A stretch of 64,000 bases of DNA from Asticcacaulis sp. MM231 (GCF_964186625.1 NZ_OZ075108.1:434001-498000); one strand, 5' to 3'; positions 47,622 through 57,116 are shown, numbered from the stretch's first letter. The notes: a model not told the origin generated them from the sequence alone. A program made the numbers and translations.

Positions 47622-48484
47622 TATCTTTGACCTTCGGAGTTGCGGAACGGATCAAGCGGGTAGGTGCCCAAAATCTCGACATCGACGGCGAAGAAATTGA
47701 TCTCCTCCAGTGCCTGTTTCAGACCGCCTTCGGTGGGGCGCCCCTCGACATCGCAATAGAAGACGGTCGAGGCGAAGACGCCGTTTTCGATATAGCTTTC
47801 CAGCTTGGTCATGTTGACGCCGTTGGTGGCGAAACCGCCCAGCGCCTTGTAAAGCGAGGCCGGAATGTTTTTCACACGGAAGATAAAGCTGGTCATGCAA
47901 TCGATGCCGGGCTCAGGCTCGACCACGCGATCCTCCGTCGTCAGGATAAGGAAGCGCGTCGTGTTGTTGCGGGCGTCCTCCATGTGGCGGCGCAGGATTT
48001 TCAGGCCGTAAAGTTCAGCCGCCGGTTCGGGCGCGATGACGCCGCGGTCGAGTTCGCGGGTTTCCGAAAGAGCGCGGGCCGCACCGGCGGTATCATGGAA
48101 AACCTCAGCGGTGATATTCAGTTCTTTCAGCGCCTTGCGGCATTGCAGCAGCGCCATGGTGTGCGAGGCGGCCACCCGGATATTGGCCAGCTCGGTTTCC
48201 GGCACGCCCATCAGGATCATCTCGATCGGCAGGAAGCGCTCGCCGATGATCTTCAGGCCCGAATTGGGCAGCAGGTGGTGGACATCGGTGACGCGGCCAG
48301 CCACCGAGTTTTCGACGGGAATCATGCCCAGTTCACACTCTCCGTCGCGCACGGCCGCGAAAGCGGCTTCAAAGGTCGGGTAGGGGGTCGGGGTAAAGTC
48401 GCTAAACCACCGCTTGATGGCCTGATGGCTGAAAGCCCCCGGCTCGCCCTGGAAGGCGATTTTGCGAATGATTTGCGTAGTCAT
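47621..48484 (-). CDS. pheA: Prephenate dehydratase
   Basis: 287 residues, monofunctional. It converts prephenate to phenylpyruvate for phenylalanine. Landmarks: FQGEPGAFSHQAI near 10-22, PVENSVAGRVTDVHHLL near 55-71, the catalytic TTRFLIL near 170-176, and a C-terminal ACT domain with the ESRP-equivalent KLESYIENGVF near 233, which senses phenylalanine. The chorismate mutase that supplies prephenate is a separate gene at 32214. The leader contains the hairpin element shared with ubiG. slyX follows in overlap. Confidence 0.95.
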   Translation of the reverse strand: MTTQIIRKIAFQGEPGAFSHQAIKRWFSDFTPTPYPTFEAAFAAVRDGECELGMIPVENSVAGRVTDVHHLLPNSGLKIIGERFLPIEMILMGVPETELANIRVAASHTMALLQCRKALKELNITAEVFHDTAGAARALSETRELDRGVIAPEPAAELYGLKILRRHMEDARNNTTRFLILTTEDRVVEPEPGIDCMTSFIFRVKNIPASLYKALGGFATNGVNMTKLESYIENGVFASTVFYCDVEGRPTEGGLKQALEEINFFAVDVEILGTYPLDPFRNSEGQR

Positions 48485-48510
48485 GATTTAACCTTCAATT
48501 TTGTATAAGC

Positions 48511-48590
48511 CCTCCAAATATCTTGATATTTGGCAAGCGCGACCGCGCGCCCGAGCCTTTGCGAGGTAAGCCCCGCGGCATTTGAGCGCA
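48511..48590 (-). promoter_or_regulatory. Shared leader element upstream of pheA (copy 2)
   Basis: Minus strand: CCAAATATC (9-base arm), AA, GATATTTGG followed by AGG (arms 48514-48522 and 48525-48533), preceded by TGCGCTCA, TGCCGCG and CGCGCTTG blocks. Same order and orientation relative to the start codon as copy 1 before ubiG. Confidence 0.5.
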
Positions 48591-48601
48591 CCTAGTATTA
48601 A

Positions 48602-48643
48602 GCAAGCTCACTTTTAGCCCGTAGGGTTTAAAAGTGAGCTTGC
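48602..48643. repeat. 15-bp perfect inverted repeat
   Basis: GCAAGCTCACTTTTA (48602-48616), 12 bases, TAAAAGTGAGCTTGC (48629-48643), in the divergent gap between pheA and the cytochrome c gene. No T run on either side. It may be a regulator site or a relic of a mobile sequence. Confidence 0.6.
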
Positions 48644-48772
48644 GCATTTGGCGGTAGCGTGTCAGAGAGCCAAACGCAAGTAGATGAATAAGAGGCTTGT
48701 TCGGCCGGATATTGACAGACGCGTTCTGTGGCCTAAGCTTAATAACAATGATTCACAGGGTATCTTGGCAAG

Positions 48773-49507
48773 ATGAGCGGCGACCTTCAGGTTAATAAGA
48801 TTCTTGGCGCAGTATTGGCGACCGGTCTGGTCATCATGGGCGTGCGTGTTGGCTCGGAAATGCTTTTCCATCGTGAAGCACCTGAAAAGCCGGGCTATGC
48901 CATCGAAGTCGCCGATACCGGCGGCGAAGCGGGGGCTGCGGCTGCCGTCGAAACCCTGCCTGACTGGGGTACGGTCCTCGCTACGGCCGATGTGGCGGCG
49001 GGCGAGAAAACCTTCACCACCAAGTGCACCTCCTGCCACAACGACAAGGAAGGCGGCCCCAACGCCATCGGTCCCAATCTCTGGGGCGCAGTCGGTCGTC
49101 CGGTCGCTTCCCACGCTGGTTTCTCCTATTCCGACGCCATGAAGGCGCACGTCGCCGACGCGCCAGCTTGGAGCTATGACGCCTTGTTCCACTTCCTCGG
49201 CGCGCCGGGCAAGGTGGTCAAGGGCACCAAGATGACCTTCGCCGGTGTTAAAAAACCTGAAGAACGCATCAACCTGATCGCCTATCTGCACACGCAAGGC
49301 TCGACCGGCTATGCCGTGCCCGCGCCCGATCCGACGCGTGCGCCGGGCGCTGCCCCTGCGGCTGCGGGCGCTACCCCTGCGCCTGCTGCCGGCGCGGTTG
49401 CAGTCCTTGCCACGGCAGCACCAGCCGCCACGGGTACAACGCCGCCGAAGGCCGAAGCTGCCGCAAAGCCGACCGTGGCACCGGCAGAGGCCGCTCCTGC
49501 GCACTAA
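48773..49507 (+). CDS. Membrane-anchored c-type cytochrome (CycM-like)
   Basis: 244 residues. An uncleaved N-terminal helix (about 8-25) anchors a class I cytochrome c domain (about 65-180) with heme motif CTSCH near 85-89 and distal methionine in GTKMTFAG near 160. The domain is preceded by a short Ala/Gly linker and followed by a 70-residue Ala/Pro-rich tail (APGAAPAAAGATPAPAAG and similar), which may tether it to the envelope or span the periplasm. It probably shuttles electrons between the bc1 complex and a terminal oxidase. Ccm genes for its maturation are 2-5 kb away. Confidence 0.9.
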   Translation: MSGDLQVNKILGAVLATGLVIMGVRVGSEMLFHREAPEKPGYAIEVADTGGEAGAAAAVETLPDWGTVLATADVAAGEKTFTTKCTSCHNDKEGGPNAIGPNLWGAVGRPVASHAGFSYSDAMKAHVADAPAWSYDALFHFLGAPGKVVKGTKMTFAGVKKPEERINLIAYLHTQGSTGYAVPAPDPTRAPGAAPAAAGATPAPAAGAVAVLATAAPAATGTTPPKAEAAAKPTVAPAEAAPAH

Positions 49508-49531
49508 GGCAGTCAGAGACGCAAACAAAAA

Positions 49532-49560
49532 CCCCGTCGGATAGCTCCGGCGGGGTTTTT
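49532..49560. terminator. Bidirectional terminator after the cytochrome c gene
   Basis: CCCCGTCGGA (49532-49541), loop TAGC, TCCGGCGGGG (49546-49555), flanked by AAAAA on the left and TTTTT on the right. It can serve both the cytochrome gene and the leftward NlpC/P60 gene. Confidence 0.9.
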
Positions 49561-49637
49561 CATTTTTGCACCAACCCGGCTTTCAGGGCAGGGGGGACCA
49601 CACGACGATGCGGCGCGTCCAGAGGCAGTGGTATCTA

Positions 49638-50501
49638 TTACAGTCTGCGGAAGGCTGTCGGCATGCCCGTGCCGCAACCGTCGATGCGGGCGACCGCGTC
49701 GGCCAGCGGCTCGATGGCCACCTTCATGTGATGGGCGTTGGCGTGGATGATGTGGACATCATCGATCATGATGGCGACATGGCCCTTCCAGAAGACCAGA
49801 TCGCCGCGCACCAGACCGCGCAGATCAGCGCCGATGTCCAGCGGCAAACCGAGCTTGGCCTGCATGTCGGAATCGCGTGGGCAGCCGTAGCCGGCAGCGT
49901 AAAGCGCCTGTTGCAGCAGGCCCGAACAATCGAGACCAATGCTTTCGCGACCGCCCCATTGATAAGGTGCGTTGATATAGCTTTCGGCCACGCTGACAAA
50001 ATCGTTGGCGAAGGTTTCAAAAGTCGACAAGTGGTTGGTGAAGACCCAGCCCATCTCGTTGATATAGGCGAAGCCGTTTTCGTAGCGCGTCACCGAGACC
50101 AGCGCGTTCATGCTGACAGCGGCAAGCGTTGAGGATTTCAGGTTCGGCCCGGCAAAGACATAGGTGCGCAGGGTCGAAACATAATGCGTCGGCAGATACC
50201 AGTCGCGCTTGAAGGCGGACACCGGCACATAGCCGACATAGCCATCGCGCAGGGCCTGGCCCCAGAAAAAGTCATGCTTGCGCTCGATCACCTTGAAGCG
50301 CTCGCCAAGCAGGAGCTGGTCCCACTGCTCGGCACCGGCTTCCGGCTGCGACAGGATGGGGGCGGTCGCGTTGTAACAGCTCAGGACTTCACCGGCGACA
50401 TAGGACTTCGCGCGGATCAGGCCTTCGTGGGCGTGATCAGTGACACCGTCCTTGAGAGGGGTGGTGCGCTTATCGAAAGGGTCGTCGCTCATATGCGTCA
50501 T
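49638..50501 (-). CDS. NlpC/P60-family cysteine peptidase with SH3-type domains
   Basis: 287 residues (ATG 50501, or ATG 50492). No signal peptide is evident. N-terminal bacterial SH3-like repeats (about 30-145, with GERFKVIERKHDFFWGQAL and GYVGYVP) precede the NlpC/P60 domain: catalytic cysteine in LDCSGLLQQAL near 195, histidine in GHVAIMIDD near 243, and the third polar residue in HANAHH near 257. Such enzymes cleave gamma-D-Glu-meso-DAP bonds of cell-wall peptides. Next to, and downstream of, the M17 aminopeptidase, a pairing that suggests recycling of wall-derived peptides (inference). Confidence 0.9.
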   Translation of the reverse strand: MTHMSDDPFDKRTTPLKDGVTDHAHEGLIRAKSYVAGEVLSCYNATAPILSQPEAGAEQWDQLLLGERFKVIERKHDFFWGQALRDGYVGYVPVSAFKRDWYLPTHYVSTLRTYVFAGPNLKSSTLAAVSMNALVSVTRYENGFAYINEMGWVFTNHLSTFETFANDFVSVAESYINAPYQWGGRESIGLDCSGLLQQALYAAGYGCPRDSDMQAKLGLPLDIGADLRGLVRGDLVFWKGHVAIMIDDVHIIHANAHHMKVAIEPLADAVARIDGCGTGMPTAFRRL

Positions 50502-50629
50502 AAAGCCGTCTGCCTTCTACAGGTCTGTTACTGTATGAGCACCCTACAGCAGGGATGCAAAGATCGCCTTAACAGCCAAGGTCAATAGGAAGTTTATGAG
50601 TTCCTGAAGCGGGTCTTAACGCCTGTAGC

Positions 50630-52027
50630 TCAGAACGCCTTGAGCAGATGGTAGACGGCGCGCAGGGTCTGGGCCTCGGCACCCACGGGTGATCCTGCGC
50701 GGCCGCGCGGGTTCCAGGCATAGATGTCGAAATGCACCCAGGCGCCCGATTTGGGCGCAAAGCGTTGCAGGAAAAGCGCCGCTGTCACCGAGCCGCCTTG
50801 CGCCCATCCGGCCGGATCGTTGCGGATATCGGCGATGTCGGAATCGAGCGCATCCTTGTAGCCGGCCCAAAGCGGCATCCGCCATACCGGATCATTCTGG
50901 GCGATGGCGCAGACCTCAAGCTGACGCGCCACATCTTCGTCATCCGTGTAGAATGGGATAACCTCCGGCCCCAGCGCCACGCGCGCAGCCCCAGTGAGCG
51001 TCGCGAAGTCGATCGTCAGGGCGGGTTCAAGTTCACCGGCACGGGTCAGGGCGTCGGCCAGGATCAGCCGGCCTTCGGCGTCGGTATTGCCGATCTCGAT
51101 GGAAAGGCCGGCGCGTGAAGCCAGGATGTCGCCGGGCCGGAAGGCATTGCCGGAAATCGCGTTCTCGACGGCTGGGATCAGCACATGCAGCTTTAGCGGC
51201 AACTGGCTGGCCATCACCCAGTCGGCCAGGGCCAGGGCGTGGGCCGCGCCGCCCATATCCTTCTTCATCAGCCCCATGCCGGCGCCGCCCTTGATGTTGA
51301 GTCCGCCGGTATCAAAGGCCACGCCCTTGCCGACCAGCGCCACCACGGGCAATGGGCCGGGTACGCCTGCCGGCTGCCAGGTGACCTCGATAAAGCGCGG
51401 CTGGTTGTCTGCCCCGGCGGCGCGGCCGACGGCATGGATCGCCGGATAATTCTCTTTGAGCAGGTCGTCACCGATGATGACCGAGATCTCGGCGCCGTGC
51501 ATCTCCGCGATCTGGCGGGCCTCGGCCTCAATATCGCCGGGCCCCATATCGTTGGTCGGGGTGTTGACCAGATCACGCGCCAGGCTGTGCGCCTTCACCT
51601 CGCGGGCGATCTCTATTTTTTGCGGCTCGTCGAGATGGGAGTCATCAAGCCGCACCTCGCTTGGCGCATGGCTGGCCTTATAGCGGGTGAAGCTATAGGC
51701 CCCCAGCCCCCAGGCGACGTGGATGGCGTGGGCATCGAGCCCCTTGTCATAGTCCAGTGCCCACAGGCCCTTGGGCAGTTGCGCCGGCAGGGCACGGAAG
51801 GTCATCGGCGTATAGGTCTTGCGCGCGCCTAGTCCGAACCATGCCTTGACTCCGCCGTCCTCCGGCACAACGATCAGGCTGCACGCCTTGCCGGTGAACC
51901 CCCGCAAACTGAGATACTTCGCCTGAGCCGGTTTGAGCGCCGCCAGTGCGACTGCCGCGTCCTCCTCGAACAGCGCGATCAGGGTGTTGTCGGCGGCAGG
52001 ATGGGCGGCTTTGATCGGCTTGGGCAT
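50630..52027 (-). CDS. M17 leucyl-aminopeptidase family protein
   Basis: 465 residues. N-terminal macro-like domain, then the two-metal catalytic domain: VGKGVAFDTGGLNIKGGAGMG near 237-257 (metal aspartate and lysine), MKKDMGGAAHALALAD near 260, and the signature NTDAEGRLILADAL near 318-331. It removes N-terminal residues from peptides in the cytoplasm. It is shorter than the classical PepA and lacks its DNA-binding N-terminal part. Upstream of the NlpC/P60 gene with a 128-base gap, same direction. Divergent from the TPR gene. Confidence 0.93.
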   Translation of the reverse strand: MPKPIKAAHPAADNTLIALFEEDAAVALAALKPAQAKYLSLRGFTGKACSLIVVPEDGGVKAWFGLGARKTYTPMTFRALPAQLPKGLWALDYDKGLDAHAIHVAWGLGAYSFTRYKASHAPSEVRLDDSHLDEPQKIEIAREVKAHSLARDLVNTPTNDMGPGDIEAEARQIAEMHGAEISVIIGDDLLKENYPAIHAVGRAAGADNQPRFIEVTWQPAGVPGPLPVVALVGKGVAFDTGGLNIKGGAGMGLMKKDMGGAAHALALADWVMASQLPLKLHVLIPAVENAISGNAFRPGDILASRAGLSIEIGNTDAEGRLILADALTRAGELEPALTIDFATLTGAARVALGPEVIPFYTDDEDVARQLEVCAIAQNDPVWRMPLWAGYKDALDSDIADIRNDPAGWAQGGSVTAALFLQRFAPKSGAWVHFDIYAWNPRGRAGSPVGAEAQTLRAVYHLLKAF

Positions 52028-52107
52028 CGTTGGGTCTCGTTAACCATTGTTAAGAGCTTTAACTCTATCTTCACAGCGGTCACTGAAGTCTTAATCCGTT
52101 CAAATTC

Positions 52108-52992
52108 ATGAGTTCGATTATGTCGCTTATTCGCTATGCCACCTTAAGCCTGGCCGCTACCTTGCTTTTGAGCGCGGCACCGGCCTCTGCCGGCCTGTTC
52201 GGTAAGGATAAATCAAAAGAGGCCACGTCGACGGGGCCGACCACAAATCTCAAGGCGGCATCACAGACGGGCACCTGGAAGCCTGCGAGCAAGGCTGATA
52301 TCGAGAGCGTGCTGCGCGCGGATGCCCTGACCCAGTCCACCTTCTTCACCACCCAGTTCGAGCATGATCCGACGAATGTTCAGATCGGCCTCTACCTGTC
52401 GAACGCCCTGCGCGCGCTTGGCCGTTATGCCGAGGCCGCCGATACGGCCCATCGTGTGCTGCTGTTCGCGCCCGATAATCATGACCTGCTGATCGCCGCC
52501 GGCCGTGCCCATATCGCCGACAACAACGCCTTCTTTGCGATCGATCCGCTTGAACACGCCATCGAATTGAAGCCGAAGGACTGGCAGGCCTATTCGCTGC
52601 TCGGTGTGGCCTATGATCAGACCAAGCGCCCCGAAGAGGCCCAGACCACCTGGGCCAAGGCGCTGGCTCTGGCGCCCAACAATCCGATGGTACTGACCAA
52701 TATGGCAATGTCGAAAGTGACGCGCGGCGATTTTGCTGGCGCTGAACCCTTGCTGCGCACAGCTTCGACGCAACCCGGCGCCACGCTGCAGGTACGGCAG
52801 AATCTGGCGCTGGTGCTGGGCCTGCAGGGCAAGTTGCCGGAAGCCGAGCAGTTGCTGCGCCGTGACATGCCGCCGGCGCAGGCCGATGCGGCTCTGGCGT
52901 GGCTGCAACAGGCGATCACGGTTCATACCGCGCCGGTCGCCAATCCTGCGCCGGTCCGGTCCTGGGATTCGGTCAAGGCCAGCGGCAGTTAA
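52108..52992 (+). CDS. Exported tetratricopeptide-repeat protein (TadD-like)
   Basis: 294 residues (ATG 52108 or 52120). Signal peptide of about 28 residues ending ASAG. A low-complexity linker is followed by five or six TPR units (about 85-265), for example NVQIGLYLSNALRALGRYAEA, then AYSLLGVAYDQTKRPEEAQTTW. It resembles TadD-like pilus assembly or general periplasmic TPR proteins. No tad locus is adjacent, so a pilus role is only a possibility. The gap to the leftward M17 gene has three TTAA sequences but with spacing 6 and 5, not the CtrA spacing. Confidence 0.75.
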   Translation: MSSIMSLIRYATLSLAATLLLSAAPASAGLFGKDKSKEATSTGPTTNLKAASQTGTWKPASKADIESVLRADALTQSTFFTTQFEHDPTNVQIGLYLSNALRALGRYAEAADTAHRVLLFAPDNHDLLIAAGRAHIADNNAFFAIDPLEHAIELKPKDWQAYSLLGVAYDQTKRPEEAQTTWAKALALAPNNPMVLTNMAMSKVTRGDFAGAEPLLRTASTQPGATLQVRQNLALVLGLQGKLPEAEQLLRRDMPPAQADAALAWLQQAITVHTAPVANPAPVRSWDSVKASGS

Positions 52993-53003
52993 GTTTGCCC
53001 CTA

Positions 53004-53098
53004 TTTCTCCTCCACTGTTTTGCAAGGGAGGAGAAACTCAGCGGCGGAAAGCTCAACGCGCGCTGTCAAAATTCCGGGTCCAGGGTCCGCGACCCTGG
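53004..53098. repeat. Two hairpins between the TPR gene and the M13 gene
   Basis: TTTCTCCTCC (53004-53013) with GGAGGAGAAA (53027-53036), and CCAGGGTC (53080-53087), loop CGC, GACCCTGG (53091-53098). The second resembles the GCAGGGTCG hairpin downstream of acnA. They may end convergent transcripts although T runs are absent. Confidence 0.55.
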
Positions 53099-53099
53099 C

Positions 53100-55197
53100 T
53101 TACCAGATGCGGACGCGGTCGGCGGGCTTCAGATAGTACTTACCGCTGGTCACATCGAACGCCTTATACCAGGCATCGACATTGCGCACCGAACCGATGG
53201 CGCGGAATTTGTCGGGCGAGTGCGGATCTGACGACACAAGATACTTCATGAAGTCGTCCTGATACTTGCTCTGCCACACCTGCGCGAAGCCGAGGAAGAC
53301 GCGCTGATCGCCCGTTAGGCCGTCGATCACCGGCGCCGGCTTACCGCCGAGCGACAGGTGATAGGCGTCGAGACCGAGCAGGATGCCGCCGAGGTCAGCA
53401 ATGTTCTCGCCCATGGTCAGGCCGCCCTGAACGTGGAAACCGGGGACGGGCTCGTAAGCATCATACTGCTTGCCGAGCGCCACGGTCTGGGCCTCGAACT
53501 TCGTGGCGTCTTCCGGCGTCCACCAGTCGATAAGCGCGCCGGTCGAATTCGTAGTGACGGCCCTGATCGTCGAAACCATGGGTGATTTCGTGACCTATAA
53601 CGCCGCCGATGGCGCCGTAATTGACGGCCGGATCAGCCTTCGGATCAAAGAAGGGGGCTTGCAGGATGGCGGCGGGGAAGACGATCTCGTTCTTGGTCGG
53701 AGAATAGTAGGCGTTGACCGTTTGCGGCGTCATTTCCCAGTCTTCCGGATCGATCGGCTTGTCGATATGCGAGACGTTGTAGGCCCATTCAAAGGCCGAT
53801 GAGCGCTCGATATTGCCGTAGAGATCGTCAGCCTTGATGATCAGGCCGTTATAATCGCGCCACTTGTTGGGGTAGCCGATCTTGACGCCGAAGGTAGAGA
53901 GCTTTTCCAGCGCCTTGGCCTTGGTGGGCGCGCTCATCCAGGTCAGGTTGTCGATGCGGAGCTTCATGGCCGCCAGCAGGTCATGGACCAGCGCTTCCAT
54001 CTTGGCCTTGGATTCAGGCGGGAAGTAATCGCGGACATAGGCGCGGCCAAGGGCTTCGCCGATCTTGTCGTCGGTGGTGCCGATGGCGCGCTTCCACAGG
54101 GGACGCTGCTCGGCGATGCCGTACATGGTTTTGGAACGGAACTCGAAGCGGCGGTTATAGAAGCGATCACCGAGATAGGCCGAGGCCTGATCGGTGGCCT
54201 GGAAAGTTTCCCAGGCTTTCAGGGTTTCGAGCGGCGTGTCGGCGAAGATCTTGGCGATCTTAGGGATGGCGGTATTTTGCCCGACGATGACCTTCTGCGC
54301 CTGACTCACTGTGGCGGCGGCAAAGAAACCGTCCCAGTTGAAGCCGGGGGCGTAGGTGTTCAGATCCTTCAGCGCCATCGGGTTGTAGGTCTTGGTGTCG
54401 TCGCGGCTCTCGATCTTGGTCCAGCTTACCTTGGCGATTTCCGTTTCCATGGCGACGATGTTTTTCGCGGCGACTTCAGGATGGGCGTAGCCGGTCAGGG
54501 TCAGCATGTCCTTGATGTAAAGTTCGTAGGCCGCCTTCTTATCGGCGTAGGTCTCCGACAGGTAATAGTCGCGGTCGGGCAGGCCGAGGCCGCCCTGCGT
54601 CAATTGCAGCGCGCGGTAGCCGGGCTTCTTGGCGTCGTCATAGACGAAGATATTGAAGAAGGCCGCGCCGAAGCCCTGCAACGTCCAGCCCATGAAGCTG
54701 GCCATGTCCGCCTTTGTCTTGATGGCGGCGATCTTCTCCAGTTCGGGTTGCAGCGGCTTGACGTCGAGTTTGTTCTTCAGGTCGGCGTTCATGGCGCTGC
54801 GGTAGAGGTCGGCGATCTTCAGATCTTCGCCGGTCAGGTCGGTGCGTGCGGCCAGACCGGTCACCAGAGCCTTCAGCCGGAATTCGGAGAGATCTGCCAG
54901 TTGATTGAAGGCGCCATAGCCAGGCTGATCGCCGGGGATGGTCATGGCCTTCAGCGCGGCGCCATTGGCGTAGTTGAAGAAGTCATCACCGGGCTGGATC
55001 GTCTTGTCCATGCCATCGAGGGCAAAGCCCCAGGTGCCGTAGCTTTTCGCCACAGTATCGGAAGCGGCGGCATCGGTCTCGCCGAACAGGTGGCTGGCGG
55101 CGGCCTTGTCATTGACTGCCGGCACAGCGGCGATGACAGGCAAGGCCAGCAGGGCGATGTTGATGGCTAAAGCAGATGTGAGGATTTTGGCGCGCAT
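53100..55197 (-). pseudogene. M13-family zinc metallopeptidase (copy 1), interrupted by a one-base frameshift
   Basis: Starts at ATG 55197 with GGAGAG five bases upstream; signal peptide about 1-23. Neprilysin/PepO-type M13 landmarks: VNAYYSPTKNEIVFPA, GHEITHGFDDQGR (HExxH zinc site), ENIADLGG (third zinc ligand) and the family's C-terminal tryptophan (DRVRIW). The first frame runs out after the HExxH region. The remainder is one frame on. Alignment with copy 2 (HYEFTGALIDWW against NYDGDGFLKSWW) shows one extra base at about 53541-53550. Corrected length is 698. As written it loses the third zinc ligand and would be inactive. A CtrA box lies upstream. Confidence 0.85.
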
Positions 55198-55320
55198 GAG
55201 GTCTCTCCGGTAAGGGAGACGTCGTGCGCTCCCGAAACAAGCGCACACCTTGATACAGTTTAACGCTCTCGTCTCATGAACATTTGGTAATCTTGTTCCG
55301 AACGATACGACATCACCGCC

Positions 55321-55335
55321 TTAACAACCGGTTAA
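55321..55335 (-). promoter_or_regulatory. Perfect CtrA box upstream of M13 copy 1
   Basis: TTAA (55321-55324), seven bases, TTAA (55332-55335), an exact TTAA-N7-TTAA match, 124 bases before the ATG at 55197. Confidence 0.55.
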
Positions 55336-55378
55336 CAGTTTTTGACGACAGTGTCATATTTTCAGGATTTAAACCAAA

Positions 55379-55457
55379 AAAAAAGCTCGCACAGGGGGGA
55401 TAAGACCCGGCGAGCTTTTTTATTTGTTATAAGCGAGCGTTTCCTCCCCGAAACGCT
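55379..55457. terminator. Bidirectional terminator and C-rich-loop hairpin downstream of hisS
   Basis: The 437-base gap 55198-55634 has no convincing gene. AAAAAAGCTCGC (55379-55390) pairs with GCGAGCTTTTTT (55410-55421), a terminator usable in both directions and probably that of hisS. Next to it AGCGTTTC (55436-55443), loop CTCCCC, GAAACGCT (55450-55457), then GGAACT/AGTTCC. The second structure could belong to a small RNA or to the hisS 3' UTR. Confidence 0.65.
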
Positions 55458-55634
55458 GGGAACTGACTTCGCTCTACTGGGGAAGTTCCGTTCTCTTGAG
55501 TTGGAGAAAACATTTTTAGGGCCGCACTGTCAACTGGTTTTGTGACGTTGCGTCAAAATTATTTCAAGCGCTCTTAACCTTTATAACGTCGTGGTCAAAA
55601 CGGCGTGAAAATCAAGGTTATATTGACGCCGCCA

Positions 55635-57116
55635 TCAACGATTTTCCGTTATAGATTTCAAATGGTTGATGGCTTCTGCATGTGACAGGGTGACCTGGCC
55701 GGGGCGCCCTTCCTTCCATGCCTTATTGTCACTTATTTGCATCGCCAAGTCGCGGCCGAGATCGAGGTCCTTGATCGTGACTTGACCGGCTTTCAGCTCG
55801 TCTTCGCCCATCATGACCACAGCGGGGCTGAGTCGGCGATCGGCGTACTTCATTTGCGCTTTCATGCCTGAACGGCCGAGATAGACCTCGGCGGCCATGC
55901 CGGCGGCGCGCACGTCAGCGGCGAATTTGAAATACTCGCCCATATCGGATTCGGAGAAGGCGATAATGACGATCGGGCCGCGCGCCACGTTCTTCTTGCC
56001 GAGATCTGTCAGGGCCAGCGCCGCCGCCAGACGTGATACGCCGAACGAGAAGCCGGTGGACGGCACCTGCTGGCCAGTGAAGCGCGCGACAAGATCATCA
56101 TAACGGCCGCCGCCGCCGACGCTGCCCATCTGGACCAGATTGCCCTTGTCGTCGCGGGTTTCGAGTAGCAGTTCACCCTCAAAAACCGGGCCGGTATAGT
56201 ATTCGAGGCCGCGCACAATGCCCGGATCGAAGATGGCGGCTTCTTCGCCAACGCCCATAGCCGTGAGGGCAGTATCGATGCGCGTCAGGTCTTCGAGACC
56301 CGCCTGTCCTTCGGCCGAATTGGCCAGCACGGCAGCCAGTTTTTCCAGTACCGCCGCGCGGGTGGCGGCCCCGCCCGCCGATACGAAATCGAGGACGGGC
56401 TGAATGGCGAACTCGGGGAGCTGGGCGCCCTTTGTGTAGTCGCCGCTGTCATCCTTGCGGCCGGCGCCGAGCAACAGGGCCACGCCTTCAAGGCCGAAGC
56501 GGTCGAGTTTATCAATGGCGCGCAGGACGCCGAGTTGCTGGCCGGGCTCGCTGACGCCGAGGCTGGTCAGCAGGCCATTCAGCAGTTTGCGGTTGTTGAC
56601 GCGCAGGCGGGCCGGCACATCGAGCGCCTTGTATCCGGCCACGGCCAGGGCGATCATTTCGGCATCGGCCTCGGGTCGATCGGAGCCGACGATATCGGCG
56701 TCGCACTGCATGAATTCGCGCAGGCGGCCGGGGCCCGGTTTTTCGTTGCGCCACACCGGCCCGAAGGCGTAGCGGCGGAAGGGCTTGGGCAGGGTTTCCC
56801 AGTTCTGCGCCGCGAAGCGCGCCAGCGGCGCGGTCAGGTCATAGCGCAGCGCCATCCATTGCTCATCGTCGTCCTGCTGGGCGAAAACGCCGACATTGGG
56901 GCGGTCTGAATCCGGCAGGAACTTGCCGAGCGCATCGGCATATTCAAACGCCGGCGTTTGCAGGGCTTCAAAACCGAAGTCCTCATAGACCTTCGACACG
57001 GTGGTGATCAGATGGCGCTCGATGGCGATCTGATGGCTGCGCTTGTCGATAAAGCCGCGTGGACTGCGTGCCTCAGGACGAAAGAACGGGACGGGGTTTT
57101 CTGGATTTTCGCTCAT
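55635..57116 (-). CDS. hisS: Histidyl-tRNA synthetase
   Basis: 493 residues. Class II synthetase: motif 2 WRNEKPGPGRLREFMQCDADIVG near 120-142, the histidine motifs VRGLEYYTGPVFEGEL near 290 and GGGRYDDL near 325, and motif 3 GFSFGVSRLAAAL near 345. The C-terminal anticodon-binding domain (about 390-485) is present. The FMQCDADIVG version is typical of the divergent alphaproteobacterial HisRS that serves tRNA-His lacking G-1 (established for Caulobacter); whether this applies here depends on the tRNA-His, which is not in the window. Monocistronic, with a terminator in the following gap. Confidence 0.95.
   Translation of the reverse strand: MSENPENPVPFFRPEARSPRGFIDKRSHQIAIERHLITTVSKVYEDFGFEALQTPAFEYADALGKFLPDSDRPNVGVFAQQDDDEQWMALRYDLTAPLARFAAQNWETLPKPFRRYAFGPVWRNEKPGPGRLREFMQCDADIVGSDRPEADAEMIALAVAGYKALDVPARLRVNNRKLLNGLLTSLGVSEPGQQLGVLRAIDKLDRFGLEGVALLLGAGRKDDSGDYTKGAQLPEFAIQPVLDFVSAGGAATRAAVLEKLAAVLANSAEGQAGLEDLTRIDTALTAMGVGEEAAIFDPGIVRGLEYYTGPVFEGELLLETRDDKGNLVQMGSVGGGGRYDDLVARFTGQQVPSTGFSFGVSRLAAALALTDLGKKNVARGPIVIIAFSESDMGEYFKFAADVRAAGMAAEVYLGRSGMKAQMKYADRRLSPAVVMMGEDELKAGQVTIKDLDLGRDLAMQISDNKAWKEGRPGQVTLSHAEAINHLKSITENR

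Noticed and set aside
52030..52090. Cluster of TTAA sequences between the M17 and TPR genes as a CtrA site
   Set aside because: Spacings are six and five bases, not the required seven.
55342..55545. 67-codon frame downstream of hisS
   Set aside because: It overlaps the bidirectional terminator and has no ribosome-binding site.
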